In this document: positions 14,542 through 22,674 of the stretch, piece by piece
Layout: the number at the start of each line of letters is the position of its first letter
Numbering within the stretch: the first letter of the stretch is position 1
Origin: DASWJS01 sp036397035
Lineage (GTDB): Bacteria; Actinomycetota; AC-67
Length of the DNA: 47,482 nt
Assembly (NCBI GenBank): GCA_036397035.1
Contig: DASWJS010000024.1
Location: 1 to 47,482, forward strand
Direction of reading: 5' to 3'
Translations under genes and position numbers: made by a program
The notes under the pieces: model-generated
The model's input: the letters and a program-made list of their open reading frames with translations, nothing else
Told to the model about the DNA's origin: nothing
Database searches by the model: none

Positions 14542-16800
14542 TCAGGACAGGTGGTAGGGCACGCTCGTGACGACGACGCCCGGCTCGAACAGCAGCGCCG
14601 CCTTGATCGCCAGCGGCGTCTGGTTGTGCAGGAACTGGTGCCACCACCGGCGCACGACGAACTCGGGCAGGATCACCGAGACGACCGCGTCCGGTCGCTG
14701 CGCGCGCAGGGTGCGCACGTAGCGGAGCAGCGCGCCGGTGACGCTACGGAACGGAGAGTCGACCGCCTCCAACGGGACGTCGGCGCCGGCCGCGCCCCAG
14801 TCGACCAGGACCTTGTGCGTTTCGTCGGGCTCGATGTTGAACGTCACGCCGCGCAGGTCGGTCGGCGAGAGCGAGCGCGCGTACTGGAGCGCACGCATCG
14901 AGCCGTTGTGGACGGCCGAGACCAGCACGACGGCGATCGTGCGGGACGGCTCGACTGCGCCGCGCGTGGGCGTCATCGCCTGTTCGGCGGGCAGCGTGAC
15001 GTCGGTCAGGACGACGCCCGGCTCGAACAGCAGCGAGGCCTTCAGCAGGAACAGCCGGCGGCGCTGAAGGTAGTGGCGCAGGCGCGACCGGCCGACGACT
15101 TCGGGCAGCACGATCGTGATGGACTCGTCCGGCTCGTGGTGGAGCGCGCGGACGTAGGAGCGGATCGGGTCGATGAGGTTGGCGGGGTCGCCGTCGATCA
15201 GCTCCAGCTCGATCGGCACGCGGCGTTCGGCCCATGCGTTGCGGATCAGGCTCCCCTCGTCGCGTCCGACGTGGATCGCCCGCACCTCGGTCGGACGCAG
15301 CGAACGTGCGTAGCCCACCGCCCGCATCGTCGCTTCGTCGACGGCCGTGACCAGGACGAGCGATCGCACGCGCCGGAGCGGGACCGCGGGCTCGGCCGTG
15401 CGCAGTTGTGCCGCGACCGCCGCGTAGTGCTTGGAGATCGCGCGCAGCAGCAGGACGACGAGCGGGATGGCGACGATGACCATCCACGCGCCGCGGGTGA
15501 ACTTAGAGACGGCGACGACGATCAGGACGACGCCGGTCGTGGCGGCCCCGACGCCGTTGAGGATCGCGCGGCGACGCCACGTCTCCGGCTGGCGAAGCCG
15601 CCGCCAGCGGCTCACCATCCCGGCCTGCGACAGCGTGAAGGACGTGAACACGCCCACGACGTAGAGCTGGATCAGCCGGTTGAGGTCCGCGTCGAACGCG
15701 ACCAGCAAGAGCCCGGCGAGGATCGACAGCACGAGGATCCCGTTGGAAAAGACCAGCCGGTCGCCGCGGTTGAAGAACTGCCGCGGCATGAAGCGGTCCT
15801 TGGCCAGGATCGAGGAGAGCCGGGGGAAGTCCTGGTAGGCGGTGTTGGCCGCGAGCACCAGGATCAGCGCCGTCATCACCTGGACGACGGCGAACATCGC
15901 GCCGCCGCCGAAGGTCGCGTCGGCCACCTGCGCGACGACCGAGCGCTCGTGCGACGGCACGGCGCCCATCCGGCTGGAAAGGATCGTGATCCCCAGGAAC
16001 ATCGAGGTGGACAGGATGGCGAGCATCCCGAGCGTCGCGGCGGCGTTGCGCGCCTGCTCGACCGGCCGCCGGCCCCGGAAGGCGGCGACGCCGTCGGCGA
16101 TCGCCTCGACGCCGGTCAGGGCGGTGGCGCCGGAGGAGAACGCCCGCAGCACCAGCAGGATCGTCAGCGGCTCGACGGCAACCTCGACGGCCTCGACCCC
16201 GGCGACCTGCGGGCAGCTCGCGACGGTGCAACGGATCAAGCCGACGAGCAGCGTGGCGAAGATCGACAGCACGAAGCCGTAGGTGGGAACGGCGAACAGC
16301 GTCCCGGACTCCTTGAGGCCCCGAAGGTTCAGCACCATGATGAACGCGACGAACACCAGGGACAGCCCGACGCGATGAGAGAGCAGGCTCGGGATCAGCG
16401 AAGCGATCGCGAACGATCCCGCCGCGATGCTCACCGCAACCGTCAGCACGTAGTCGACGAGCAGCGCGGCAGCCGCCACGAGCCCCGGCATGATGCCGAG
16501 GTTGTCGCGGCTCACGATGTAGGACCCGCCGCCGCGCGGGTAGGCGCGCACGGTTTGCCGGTAGGAGACGATGACGATGGCGAGCAGCACCGCCACCGCG
16601 CCGGCGATCGGGATCGACAGGCCGAAGTGCATCGTGCCGGCCATGATCAGGATGAGCAGGATCTCCTCGGTCGCGTACGCGTTGGAGCTGAGCGCGTCCG
16701 AGGCGAACACCGGGAGCGCGAGGAGCTTGGGCAGGAGCTGGTGTCCGGCGTCCTCGCTGGCGATTGGCCGGCCGAGCACGACGCGCTTCAAGACCCCCAC
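14542..16800 (-). CDS. APC/KUP-family permease, KimA-like potassium transporter candidate, with tandem Usp-like domains
   Basis: A 752-residue protein. Residues 1 to about 465 form a membrane domain of roughly 12 helices; the first helix region reads PVFASDALSSNAYATEEIL. In Bacillus KimA (KUP family K+/H+ symporter) the equivalent SSDALSSVAY holds the K+-binding Asp36 and Tyr43 as I remember them; here they are Asp35 and Tyr42. The cytoplasmic part is two similar Usp-like domains, about 472-605 and 618-752: each begins with SLVLVTAV/AVVLVSAV, contains MRAVGYARSL/MRALQYARSL and ends LLFEPGVV(L/V)T. Such domains bind nucleotides; KimA is inhibited by cyclic di-AMP. GTG 16800 is preceded by GGGAGGTGA at ideal spacing. 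Followed by two RCK genes. The amino-acid permease label used for such proteins is the alternative. Confidence 0.8.
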   Translation of the reverse strand: MGVLKRVVLGRPIASEDAGHQLLPKLLALPVFASDALSSNAYATEEILLILIMAGTMHFGLSIPIAGAVAVLLAIVIVSYRQTVRAYPRGGGSYIVSRDNLGIMPGLVAAAALLVDYVLTVAVSIAAGSFAIASLIPSLLSHRVGLSLVFVAFIMVLNLRGLKESGTLFAVPTYGFVLSIFATLLVGLIRCTVASCPQVAGVEAVEVAVEPLTILLVLRAFSSGATALTGVEAIADGVAAFRGRRPVEQARNAAATLGMLAILSTSMFLGITILSSRMGAVPSHERSVVAQVADATFGGGAMFAVVQVMTALILVLAANTAYQDFPRLSSILAKDRFMPRQFFNRGDRLVFSNGILVLSILAGLLLVAFDADLNRLIQLYVVGVFTSFTLSQAGMVSRWRRLRQPETWRRRAILNGVGAATTGVVLIVVAVSKFTRGAWMVIVAIPLVVLLLRAISKHYAAVAAQLRTAEPAVPLRRVRSLVLVTAVDEATMRAVGYARSLRPTEVRAIHVGRDEGSLIRNAWAERRVPIELELIDGDPANLIDPIRSYVRALHHEPDESITIVLPEVVGRSRLRHYLQRRRLFLLKASLLFEPGVVLTDVTLPAEQAMTPTRGAVEPSRTIAVVLVSAVHNGSMRALQYARSLSPTDLRGVTFNIEPDETHKVLVDWGAAGADVPLEAVDSPFRSVTGALLRYVRTLRAQRPDAVVSVILPEFVVRRWWHQFLHNQTPLAIKAALLFEPGVVVTSVPYHLS

Positions 16801-16868
16801 CGGCTCACCTCCCTCGACATCGCCCGCACATACTTCTGCGCGACGCGCCCCGACGCGAATCGCCCCCG

Positions 16869-16874
16869 TATCAT
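16869..16874 (+). promoter_or_regulatory. Possible -10 box (TATCAT) for the HD-domain gene
   Basis: TATCAT lies 55 bases before the ATG at 16930, upstream of the triplicated Shine-Dalgarno-containing repeat. No convincing -35 was recognised. Confidence 0.3.
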
Positions 16875-16883
16875 CGCGAGGAC

Positions 16884-16925
16884 CCGGCCGTGGGAGGCCG
16901 GTCGTGGGAGGCCGGTCGTGGGAGG
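16884..16925 (+). repeat. Three tandem 14-bp repeats, each holding a ribosome-binding-like GGGAGG
   Basis: Units at 16884-16897, 16898-16911 and 16912-16925 read CCGGYCGTGGGAGG; the first has C and the other two T at the fifth position. The last unit supplies the ribosome-binding site of the HD-domain gene, whose ATG follows 4 bases later (GGGAGGGAACATG). Such arrays change copy number by slippage. Confidence 0.85.
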
Positions 16926-16929
16926 GAAC

Positions 16930-17475
16930 ATGGAGATCGAGGCGGCGCGCGCGATGGCGCGCGCGAAGACCGAGAAGCCGATCACCTTCCGGCACCTGGT
17001 GTCGGTCGAGGGCGTCATGCGCAGGCTCGCCCGCCACTTCGGCGAGGACGAGCACGCGTGGGCGCTGTGCGGCCTCTTCCACGACCTCGACCAGGACCAG
17101 ACCGGCGACGACATGGCGGCGCACGCGCACCAGGCGGCCGGATGGCTGCGCGAAGCAGGCGTCGACGAAACCGTGGTCAACGGCGTGCTCGCCCACGCGC
17201 ACGCCGAGTTCCGGACCGACCTGATGTCGCGCGCGATCGTGGCGGCCGACGCGGTCGCGGGTCTGCTGGTCGCGGCGGCGCTCGTGCGGCCGGAGAAGGC
17301 GAACGGCATGAAGGTGAAGTCGGTGAAGAAGAAGCTCAAGGAAAGGTCCTTCGCGCCGGGCGTGAACCGCGAGGAGATCGACCAGTGCGTGGACCTCGGG
17401 GTCGAGCTGGACGCCTTCATCCAGCTCGGGATCGAGGGCCTTCAACTGGTGGCCGCCGACGTCGAGCTGGCGTAG
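16930..17475 (+). CDS. HD-domain phosphohydrolase family protein
   Basis: A 181-residue soluble protein. The N-terminal half shows the HD metal-site order: FRHLVSVEGVMRRLARHFG with His22, then LCGLFHDLDQDQ with His51-Asp52, then a His-rich helix (AAHAHQAAGWL; LAHAHAEF) and an Asp in IVAADAVAGLL. This is the small stand-alone HD hydrolase family (nucleotidase or phosphodiesterase-like), substrate unknown. The C terminus is Lys-rich (KVKSVKKKLKERSF) and then acidic. The ATG at 16930 is fixed by GGGAGGG and lies right after a triplicated 14-bp repeat. It is divergent from the permease gene. A link to nucleotide second messengers that control the K+ module is conceivable but unsupported. Confidence 0.8.
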   Translation: MEIEAARAMARAKTEKPITFRHLVSVEGVMRRLARHFGEDEHAWALCGLFHDLDQDQTGDDMAAHAHQAAGWLREAGVDETVVNGVLAHAHAEFRTDLMSRAIVAADAVAGLLVAAALVRPEKANGMKVKSVKKKLKERSFAPGVNREEIDQCVDLGVELDAFIQLGIEGLQLVAADVELA

Positions 17476-17505
17476 CGCCTCCGGGCCGCGGCTCGTCCTC
17501 GCGCA

Positions 17506-17511
17506 TACCCT
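17506..17511 (+). promoter_or_regulatory. Possible -10 box (TACCCT)
   Basis: TACCCT ends 8 bases before the GTG at 17520, the same leaderless layout as elsewhere in the window. Weak match. Confidence 0.25.
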
Positions 17512-17519
17512 TCACACTC

Positions 17520-19298
17520 GTGCGCAGGGTGCGGGCGGTCCTGCTGATCGCGACGGCGAGCGCCGGCGTCGCGTTCCCGGCCGTGCGGGCCGGGGCGCAG
17601 ACGCCGCCCGCGGTCCACCTGCTCGTCGCCTTGCCGGAGGCCGAGGCGCGCGCGTTCCTCGGCCGTCACACGAGCGCCGCGGCCTTGGTGGTCTTTCCGC
17701 CCTCGCGCAGCCCGGCCGAGGTCCTCGTCGAGCTCGGCCGCGGCATGCCCGTCGCGCGAGAGCCCTCCACTTCGACCGATCCGGGCGGTCCCGCGTACGT
17801 GCGCACTCTGCTGGGCGGCGTCGACGTCGTGACCGCCGTCGCCCCGTCGGCTCTGGGAAGCGATCGGGCGACGCTCGCCTCGGTCCTGTCCGACCGGCCC
17901 TCCTCGACGACCCTCGCCGCGCTCACGCCGGGGGATCGGACGCGCCTGGCCGTCGTCGTGCTCGGGAGCGCCGAGGACCTCGACCCGCTGCTGGCGCGCG
18001 TGAGCGCCGGGCGGGTGCTCGTGCTCGGGATCGGCGAGCGCACGCCGGCGCTGTTCGCGGTCGCCGGGACGGCGCCCGGCCGGCCCAACGCCGTCCTTCG
18101 CGGGGGGATCACGCGCCGGCCGGGCATCGTCACGCCCTACGACGTCGCCGCGACCATCCTTCGCGAGGTGTCCGCTCCGCCGGGCGAGGTGATCGGTCGC
18201 GCGCTCACGCCCGACGCGTCGGCGGATCCTTTCGCGGAGCTTGCCGCCATCGCGGAGCGGATGGACCGCGACGTGGGCGTCGCGCGCCCCGCGACCGTCG
18301 CGACCGCGCTCGGCGGCGTCGCGGCGCTGTTGCTGGCGAGCGGCGCGCTCGCGTTGAAGATGCACCGCCTCGCCGCCGCGCTCGCTCGCGCGGCGGCGAT
18401 GGCCCCCGCGGGCTATCTCGCCGGGATCATGCTGCCGCTTGGCACCCCCGACGTTCGCGTGGCGCCCGTCGTGGCCGCGATGCTCTTCGGCTTCACGTTC
18501 CCCGTGCGCGACGTCCGGCGCTTCGCAGGCTGGGCGTTCCTGGTCCCGGCCGTCGCGATCGCGTTGCTGACCGTGCTGGCGGCGGCGCGCCCGGACGCGG
18601 AGCCGGCCCTGTCGCTGTGGGACGACCCGCTGGTGTCCTGGCGCTTCTTCGGCTTGCGCAACCACCTCACCGCGTTCGTGACCGGTGGCGCGGTCGCCGG
18701 GCTCGCGCTGCTGCGCGTGCCGGCGCCTCTGGCTCTTGCGGGTGTGGCCGGCGCGGCGGTGCTGTTCGGCGCGGCGACGCTCGGCGCCAACTTCCTCGCC
18801 GTGCTCACGCTCGTGCTCGGAGGCTTGCTCGCCGTGCTGATGCTCGCCTCGAAGGGACCGCGCGCATGGCACCCGCCGCTCGCGGGGTCGATGGCCGTCC
18901 TCGGGCTCGCCGTGGCGCTCAACGCGGACGCGTCCGCCGGCTCGCACGGCGGTCGCGCCGCCGAGGCCATCCGCAGCGGCGGACTGTCGCAGGCCTGGAC
19001 GATGCTGGTCGACCGGGCGCGGCTGAACAACGGCGAGATCGCCGCCATCGGCCCCGCCGGCTACGTGGCCCTGGTCGTCATGGCGAGCATTCTCGCCGCG
19101 CTTTTCTGGTGGGCTCTTCGCGGCGCCGGCCGCGACTACGCCGCGCGCGCGGCGGTTGCCGGCATGTCGGCCGCCGCGCTGGCCGCGATCGTGGTGGAGG
19201 ACACCGGGTTCTTCGTGGGTGGCATCCTCGGGATGTTCGCCTGGGTGGCATTCCTCGGTGACGCCGTGGCTCGCTGGTACGCTGGCCCCGCTCCATGA
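17520..19298 (+). CDS. Large secreted/polytopic membrane protein, phosphatase-like ectodomain
   Basis: A 592-residue protein of unrecognised family. It starts with a signal-like sequence (RAVLLIATASAGVAFPAVRAGAQ), then an extracellular domain of about 230 residues (HLLVALPEAEARAFLG, PSRSPAEVLVEL, and VTPYDVAATILREVSAPPGEVIGRAL). The last element resembles the TPTDLAPTIL...GRSL closure of alkaline-phosphatase-superfamily domains, but the metal ligands are not evident. From about residue 260 to the end come some 10 membrane helices rich in Ala/Leu/Val. It is coupled by ATGA overlap (4 bases) to the MFS-thymidylate kinase fusion downstream, hence one operon. GTG 17520 is the start; GTG 17529 is an alternative. 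The function may be cell-envelope related; nothing more specific can be said. Confidence 0.6.
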   Translation: MRRVRAVLLIATASAGVAFPAVRAGAQTPPAVHLLVALPEAEARAFLGRHTSAAALVVFPPSRSPAEVLVELGRGMPVAREPSTSTDPGGPAYVRTLLGGVDVVTAVAPSALGSDRATLASVLSDRPSSTTLAALTPGDRTRLAVVVLGSAEDLDPLLARVSAGRVLVLGIGERTPALFAVAGTAPGRPNAVLRGGITRRPGIVTPYDVAATILREVSAPPGEVIGRALTPDASADPFAELAAIAERMDRDVGVARPATVATALGGVAALLLASGALALKMHRLAAALARAAAMAPAGYLAGIMLPLGTPDVRVAPVVAAMLFGFTFPVRDVRRFAGWAFLVPAVAIALLTVLAAARPDAEPALSLWDDPLVSWRFFGLRNHLTAFVTGGAVAGLALLRVPAPLALAGVAGAAVLFGAATLGANFLAVLTLVLGGLLAVLMLASKGPRAWHPPLAGSMAVLGLAVALNADASAGSHGGRAAEAIRSGGLSQAWTMLVDRARLNNGEIAAIGPAGYVALVVMASILAALFWWALRGAGRDYAARAAVAGMSAAALAAIVVEDTGFFVGGILGMFAWVAFLGDAVARWYAGPAP

Positions 19299-21325
19299 CG
19301 ACCGACTCCACGACGGACCAGCCGCCGCGCGCGCGCAGCTCCGTTCTCTCCCTCCTGCGACGGCGCTACTTCCGGCGCCTCTGGGCGGTGACGAGCGTCT
19401 CGAGCCTCGGCGACTGGGTGGGCGTCTTCGCGCTCACGATCTACGTCGCCCAGCTCTCGGGCCGGCCCGAGTTCGCGGTCGGCGGCGTGCTGCTCTTCCG
19501 CGTGATCCCGGGGTTGCTGATCGGGCCGTTCGCGGGCGTGCTGGCCGACCGCTTCGACCGGCGGCGCCTGATGGTCTCCGCGGACGTGACGCGCGCGTTG
19601 CTCATCGCCTCGATCCCCTGGATTCACAACCTGTGGGGTCTCTATGCGGTGTCGGCGGGGCTGGAGGTGCTGCAGCTCATCTGGGCGCCGGCGAAGGACG
19701 CGGCGCTGCCGAACCTCGTGGAGCGCGAGGAGCTGCTGACCGCGAACCAGCTCTCGCTGGTGTCGACGTACGCGACGTTCCCGCTCGGCGGGGCGATCGT
19801 GTCGCTGCTCGCCATCCCCGCGGCCTACCTTGCGCGCGTCGACTTCTTCAGCGTGCTGCGCGAGCAGCCCATCGCCCTCGCGTTCTTCTTCGACGCGGCG
19901 ACCTTCCTGTTCAGCGCGCTCATGGTCGCGTCCTTCCCCAGCGCGCAGATGCGCGCGACGCGCGTGCACACCACGGCGACGGCGGGCTGGAACCCGCTTC
20001 GCGACCTCGCCGAAGGCATACGCTTCGTGGGGCGCAACCCCGCCATCCGCACGCCGGTGTTCGGCGCGTGGATCGCCTTCACGGGCGGCAGCGCGATCGT
20101 GTCGCTCGGGCCGATCTTCGTCGACCACATCGTCGGCGGAAGCCAGGCCGCCTCCCAGGCCGCGTGGGGCGTTCTCATCGTCTCGGTCGGGATCGGGCTG
20201 GTGTTCGGCATGGCCGTCGCCGGCTTCATCGCCCGCCACGTCGATCGCGAGCGCGTGTTCCCGATGGGCTTGGTCGTGAGCGGGGCGGCGGCGATCGTCA
20301 CCGCGAGCATGACGTCGATCAAGCCCGTGCTGCCGGTCGTCGTGGTGATCGGCTTCGGCGCCGGGGTCGCGTGGGTGACCATCTTCACGCTGCTGCAGGA
20401 ACGCACCGAGGATCGCCTGCGCGGACGCACGTTCGCCACGCTGCAGTCGGGCATCCAGCTCTCGCTGTTCATCGGGCTGGGCGGGTGGCCGCTGCTCGCC
20501 GGCGCGTTCGGCAACCACACCCTGACGACCGAGGGCTACTCGATCGACCTCGCCGGCTTCCGGGTCGCGATCTGGGCGGGCGGACTGTTCATGGTCTACT
20601 CGGGCTTCGCGGCGGCGCGCACCATCCGGGTCGCGCGCGGGCTCCGGCGAAGCGCGCGGTTCCGCGGACTCGGCCTGCGCGCGGGCCTCGCCGGCGGCGC
20701 GCGTCGCGGCTTGTTCATCGCTTTCGAGGGCGTCGAAGGCGCCGGCAAGTCCACGCAGATGCGCAAGCTCCAGGAGTGGCTGCGCGCGAACGGTCACGAC
20801 GTCGTCGTCACGCGCGAGCCGGGTGGCACGCCGATCGCCGAGCGCGTGCGTCACATCTTGCTCGACCCCGGCAACCGCGAGATGGACGCCAAGACCGAGG
20901 CGCTGCTGTACGCGGCCGGCCGCGCGCAGCACGTCGCCGACACGATCCGCCCGGCGCTCGAGCGCGACGCGATCGTGCTGTGCGACCGCTACGTCGACTC
21001 CTCGCTGGCGTACCAGGGCTTCGCGCGCGGGCTCGGCGAAGCTGACGTGCTGAACCTCAGCGCGTGGGCGACCGACGAGCTGCTCCCCGACGTCGTCGTG
21101 CTGCTCCACCTCGATCCCGAAGCCGGGCTCGCGCGCACGGCCGGCGACCCGGACCGGATCGAGCAGGAGGACGTCTCGTTCCATCGCACGGTCGGCGAGG
21201 CGTACCTGAAGCTGGCGCGGCAATACCCGAGCCGCTTCACGATCGTCGACGCCTCCGGCGACCTCGACGCCGTGCAGCAACAGATCAGGACCGCGATCCT
21301 GCCCTTCCTGCGAGAATCCGCCTGA
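19295..21325 (+). CDS. tmk: MFS transporter-thymidylate kinase fusion protein
   Basis: A 676-residue two-part protein. Residues about 20-455 are a major-facilitator domain of 10-12 helices (SLGDWVGVFALTIYVAQLSG, FAGVLADRFDRRRLM with the loop motif, and a second-half match GFIARHVDRERVFPMG). A basic linker leads into a full dTMP kinase (about 470-676) with P-loop FEGVEGAGKSTQ, TREPGGTPIAE, the DRY motif CDRYVDSSLAYQG and a LID-like RIEQEDVSFHRT. It should phosphorylate dTMP to dTDP at the membrane. I recall that Streptomyces also has a long membrane-linked Tmk, so the fusion is not unique, but what the transporter carries is unknown. It overlaps the upstream gene by 4 bases and is followed at once by holB, a classical tmk-holB order. 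There is no stop between the halves. Confidence 0.9.
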   Translation: MTTDSTTDQPPRARSSVLSLLRRRYFRRLWAVTSVSSLGDWVGVFALTIYVAQLSGRPEFAVGGVLLFRVIPGLLIGPFAGVLADRFDRRRLMVSADVTRALLIASIPWIHNLWGLYAVSAGLEVLQLIWAPAKDAALPNLVEREELLTANQLSLVSTYATFPLGGAIVSLLAIPAAYLARVDFFSVLREQPIALAFFFDAATFLFSALMVASFPSAQMRATRVHTTATAGWNPLRDLAEGIRFVGRNPAIRTPVFGAWIAFTGGSAIVSLGPIFVDHIVGGSQAASQAAWGVLIVSVGIGLVFGMAVAGFIARHVDRERVFPMGLVVSGAAAIVTASMTSIKPVLPVVVVIGFGAGVAWVTIFTLLQERTEDRLRGRTFATLQSGIQLSLFIGLGGWPLLAGAFGNHTLTTEGYSIDLAGFRVAIWAGGLFMVYSGFAAARTIRVARGLRRSARFRGLGLRAGLAGGARRGLFIAFEGVEGAGKSTQMRKLQEWLRANGHDVVVTREPGGTPIAERVRHILLDPGNREMDAKTEALLYAAGRAQHVADTIRPALERDAIVLCDRYVDSSLAYQGFARGLGEADVLNLSAWATDELLPDVVVLLHLDPEAGLARTAGDPDRIEQEDVSFHRTVGEAYLKLARQYPSRFTIVDASGDLDAVQQQIRTAILPFLRESA

Positions 21326-21326
21326 G

Positions 21327-22475
21327 ATGGGCGGCGGCGCGATGTGGGAGCGGCTGGTCGGGCAGGAGACCGCGGTCGCGATGCTTCGCGGCGCGATCGA
21401 TGCGGGCCGGGTCGGTCACGCCTACTTGTTCGCCGGCCCCGAGGGCGTCGGGCGCGAGCTGGCGGCACGAGCGCTCGCGGCCGCGCTCAACTGCCCCGAG
21501 GGCGGCTGCGGGACGTGCGGCGTGTGCGCGCGCATCGCCCGCGGCGCGCACCCCGACGTGTGGGAGATCCACGCACAGGGCGAGCAGATCCTGGTCGAGC
21601 AGGTGCGCGAGGTTCGCCAAGCCGCCTACCGCTCGCCCGTCGAGGGACGCGCGAAGGTCTTCGTCCTGCAGGCGGCGCACCGCCTGAACCCGTCCGCCGC
21701 GAACGCCTTGCTGAAGGTGCTGGAGGAGCCGCCGTCGGACGTCGTGTTCGTGCTCGTGAGCGGCTCGCCCGAGGACTTGCTGCCGACGCTGGTGTCGCGC
21801 TGCCGGCGCGTCGACTTCTTTCCGCTCGGCCCGGGCGACGTCGCGCGCATCCTGGTCGAGCAGCACGACGCCGATCCCGGCGAGGCCGAGGCGGCCGCGC
21901 GCACGGGTGGGAACGTGGCGCGCGCGCTGCTCTTTCTGAAGGACGCTTCGGCCGCCGCTCGGCGCGCGCGCCACGTCGAGATCCCGGGCCGCCTCGTCAA
22001 GGGCGGACCGTGGGACGCGGTCGCGATCGCCGCCGAGATCGAGGCGGAGGCCGAAGCCGCGCGCGACGCGCTCGCGGCTCGGCAGAAGGACGAGCTGGCG
22101 ACCTATCTGGACTCCTTCGGCGACGCGCGCGGAACCGCGACCGCCCGCAAGCGAATGGAGGACCGGCACAAGCGCGAGCTGCGCCGCGCCGAGACAGTCG
22201 CCTTCGACTCAGCGCTCGCCGACGTCGCATCGTTCTACCGGGACGCGCTCCTGCTCGGCGCGGGCGCGCCTCCCGAGGTGCTCGTCAACGCGGAGATGCG
22301 GGATCGGCTCGGCCGAGCCGCCGCGGCGGTCGACCGCGCGTGGCTGGTGAAGGCGCTCGGCGCGATCGAGCAGACGCGCCGCGCCCTGCAACGGAGCGCG
22401 CAGCCGCTGCTCGCCCTGGAGGCGTTGTTCATGATGCTCGGCCGTCCGCGAGCGTCGAAGGTCGCCCGCGCGTAA
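21327..22475 (+). CDS. holB: DNA polymerase III delta-prime subunit
   Basis: A 382-residue clamp-loader subunit. MWERLVGQETAVAMLRGAI begins the AAA+ fold, followed by a P-loop-like AGPEGVGRELAARAL in which the usual Lys is Arg, as tolerated in delta-prime, which need not hydrolyse ATP. Four cysteines in CPEGGCGTCGVC form the Zn site, and HRLNPSAANALLKVLEEPP and TLVSRCRRVDF (sensor and Arg finger region) follow. The C-terminal third is long and helical, with a charged stretch of Glu/Arg. It acts with tau/gamma and delta to load the beta clamp. The gene follows tmk by one base; ATG 21327 is used here, but ATG 21342 (MWERLV) fits the family start equally well. Confidence 0.88.
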   Translation: MGGGAMWERLVGQETAVAMLRGAIDAGRVGHAYLFAGPEGVGRELAARALAAALNCPEGGCGTCGVCARIARGAHPDVWEIHAQGEQILVEQVREVRQAAYRSPVEGRAKVFVLQAAHRLNPSAANALLKVLEEPPSDVVFVLVSGSPEDLLPTLVSRCRRVDFFPLGPGDVARILVEQHDADPGEAEAAARTGGNVARALLFLKDASAAARRARHVEIPGRLVKGGPWDAVAIAAEIEAEAEAARDALAARQKDELATYLDSFGDARGTATARKRMEDRHKRELRRAETVAFDSALADVASFYRDALLLGAGAPPEVLVNAEMRDRLGRAAAAVDRAWLVKALGAIEQTRRALQRSAQPLLALEALFMMLGRPRASKVARA

Positions 22476-22513
22476 GCCGCGGAATCGCACGCCGGTCGCC
22501 GGAAGGCGGCTGG

Positions 22514-22519
22514 TAGCAT
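22514..22519 (+). promoter_or_regulatory. Possible -10 box (TAGCAT) of the tRNA gene
   Basis: TAGCAT ends 12 bases before the first base of tRNA-Thr, a sensible distance for a short 5' leader. No -35 was recognised. Confidence 0.3.
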
Positions 22520-22531
22520 GTTCGCCGACCC

Positions 22532-22606
22532 GCCGGAGTAGCTCAGGGGTAGAGCTTTCGATTCGTAATCGAAGGGTCGGGGGTTCGAATCCCCCCTCCG
22601 GCTCCA
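22532..22606 (+). tRNA. tRNA-Thr (anticodon CGT)
   Basis: A full cloverleaf of 75 bases including an encoded CCA. The acceptor stem GCCGGAG (22532-22538) pairs with CTCCGGC (22596-22602); the D arm contains TAGCTCAGGGGTAGAGC; the anticodon stem TTCGA/TCGAA encloses loop TTCGTAA with anticodon CGT at 22564-22566, reading ACG; the T arm GGGGG-TTCGAAT-CCCCC is perfect. The discriminator base is T before CCA. ACG is a frequent Thr codon in this GC-rich genome. A hairpin follows at 22633-22655. Confidence 0.97.
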
Positions 22607-22632
22607 GCGGCGCACATGAAGCGCACATGAAA

Positions 22633-22655
22633 GGGCCCGGCCGAAGGCCGGGCCC
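22633..22655. terminator. Hairpin between tRNA-Thr and whiB, probable shared terminator
   Basis: GGGCCCGGCC (22633-22642), loop GAA, GGCCGGGCCC (22646-22655): a perfect 10-bp stem. On the minus strand it is followed by CTTTCATG, a short U-rich tail 20 bases after the whiB stop, so it best serves whiB. On the plus strand it can also end tRNA transcription. Confidence 0.65.
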
Positions 22656-22674
22656 GGAAACCGGTGGCGACCGC

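Noticed and set aside
22609..22631. Direct repeat GCGCACATGAA after tRNA-Thr as an integration site
   Set aside because: Two short copies without duplication of the tRNA 3' end and without an integrase gene do not support an attachment site.
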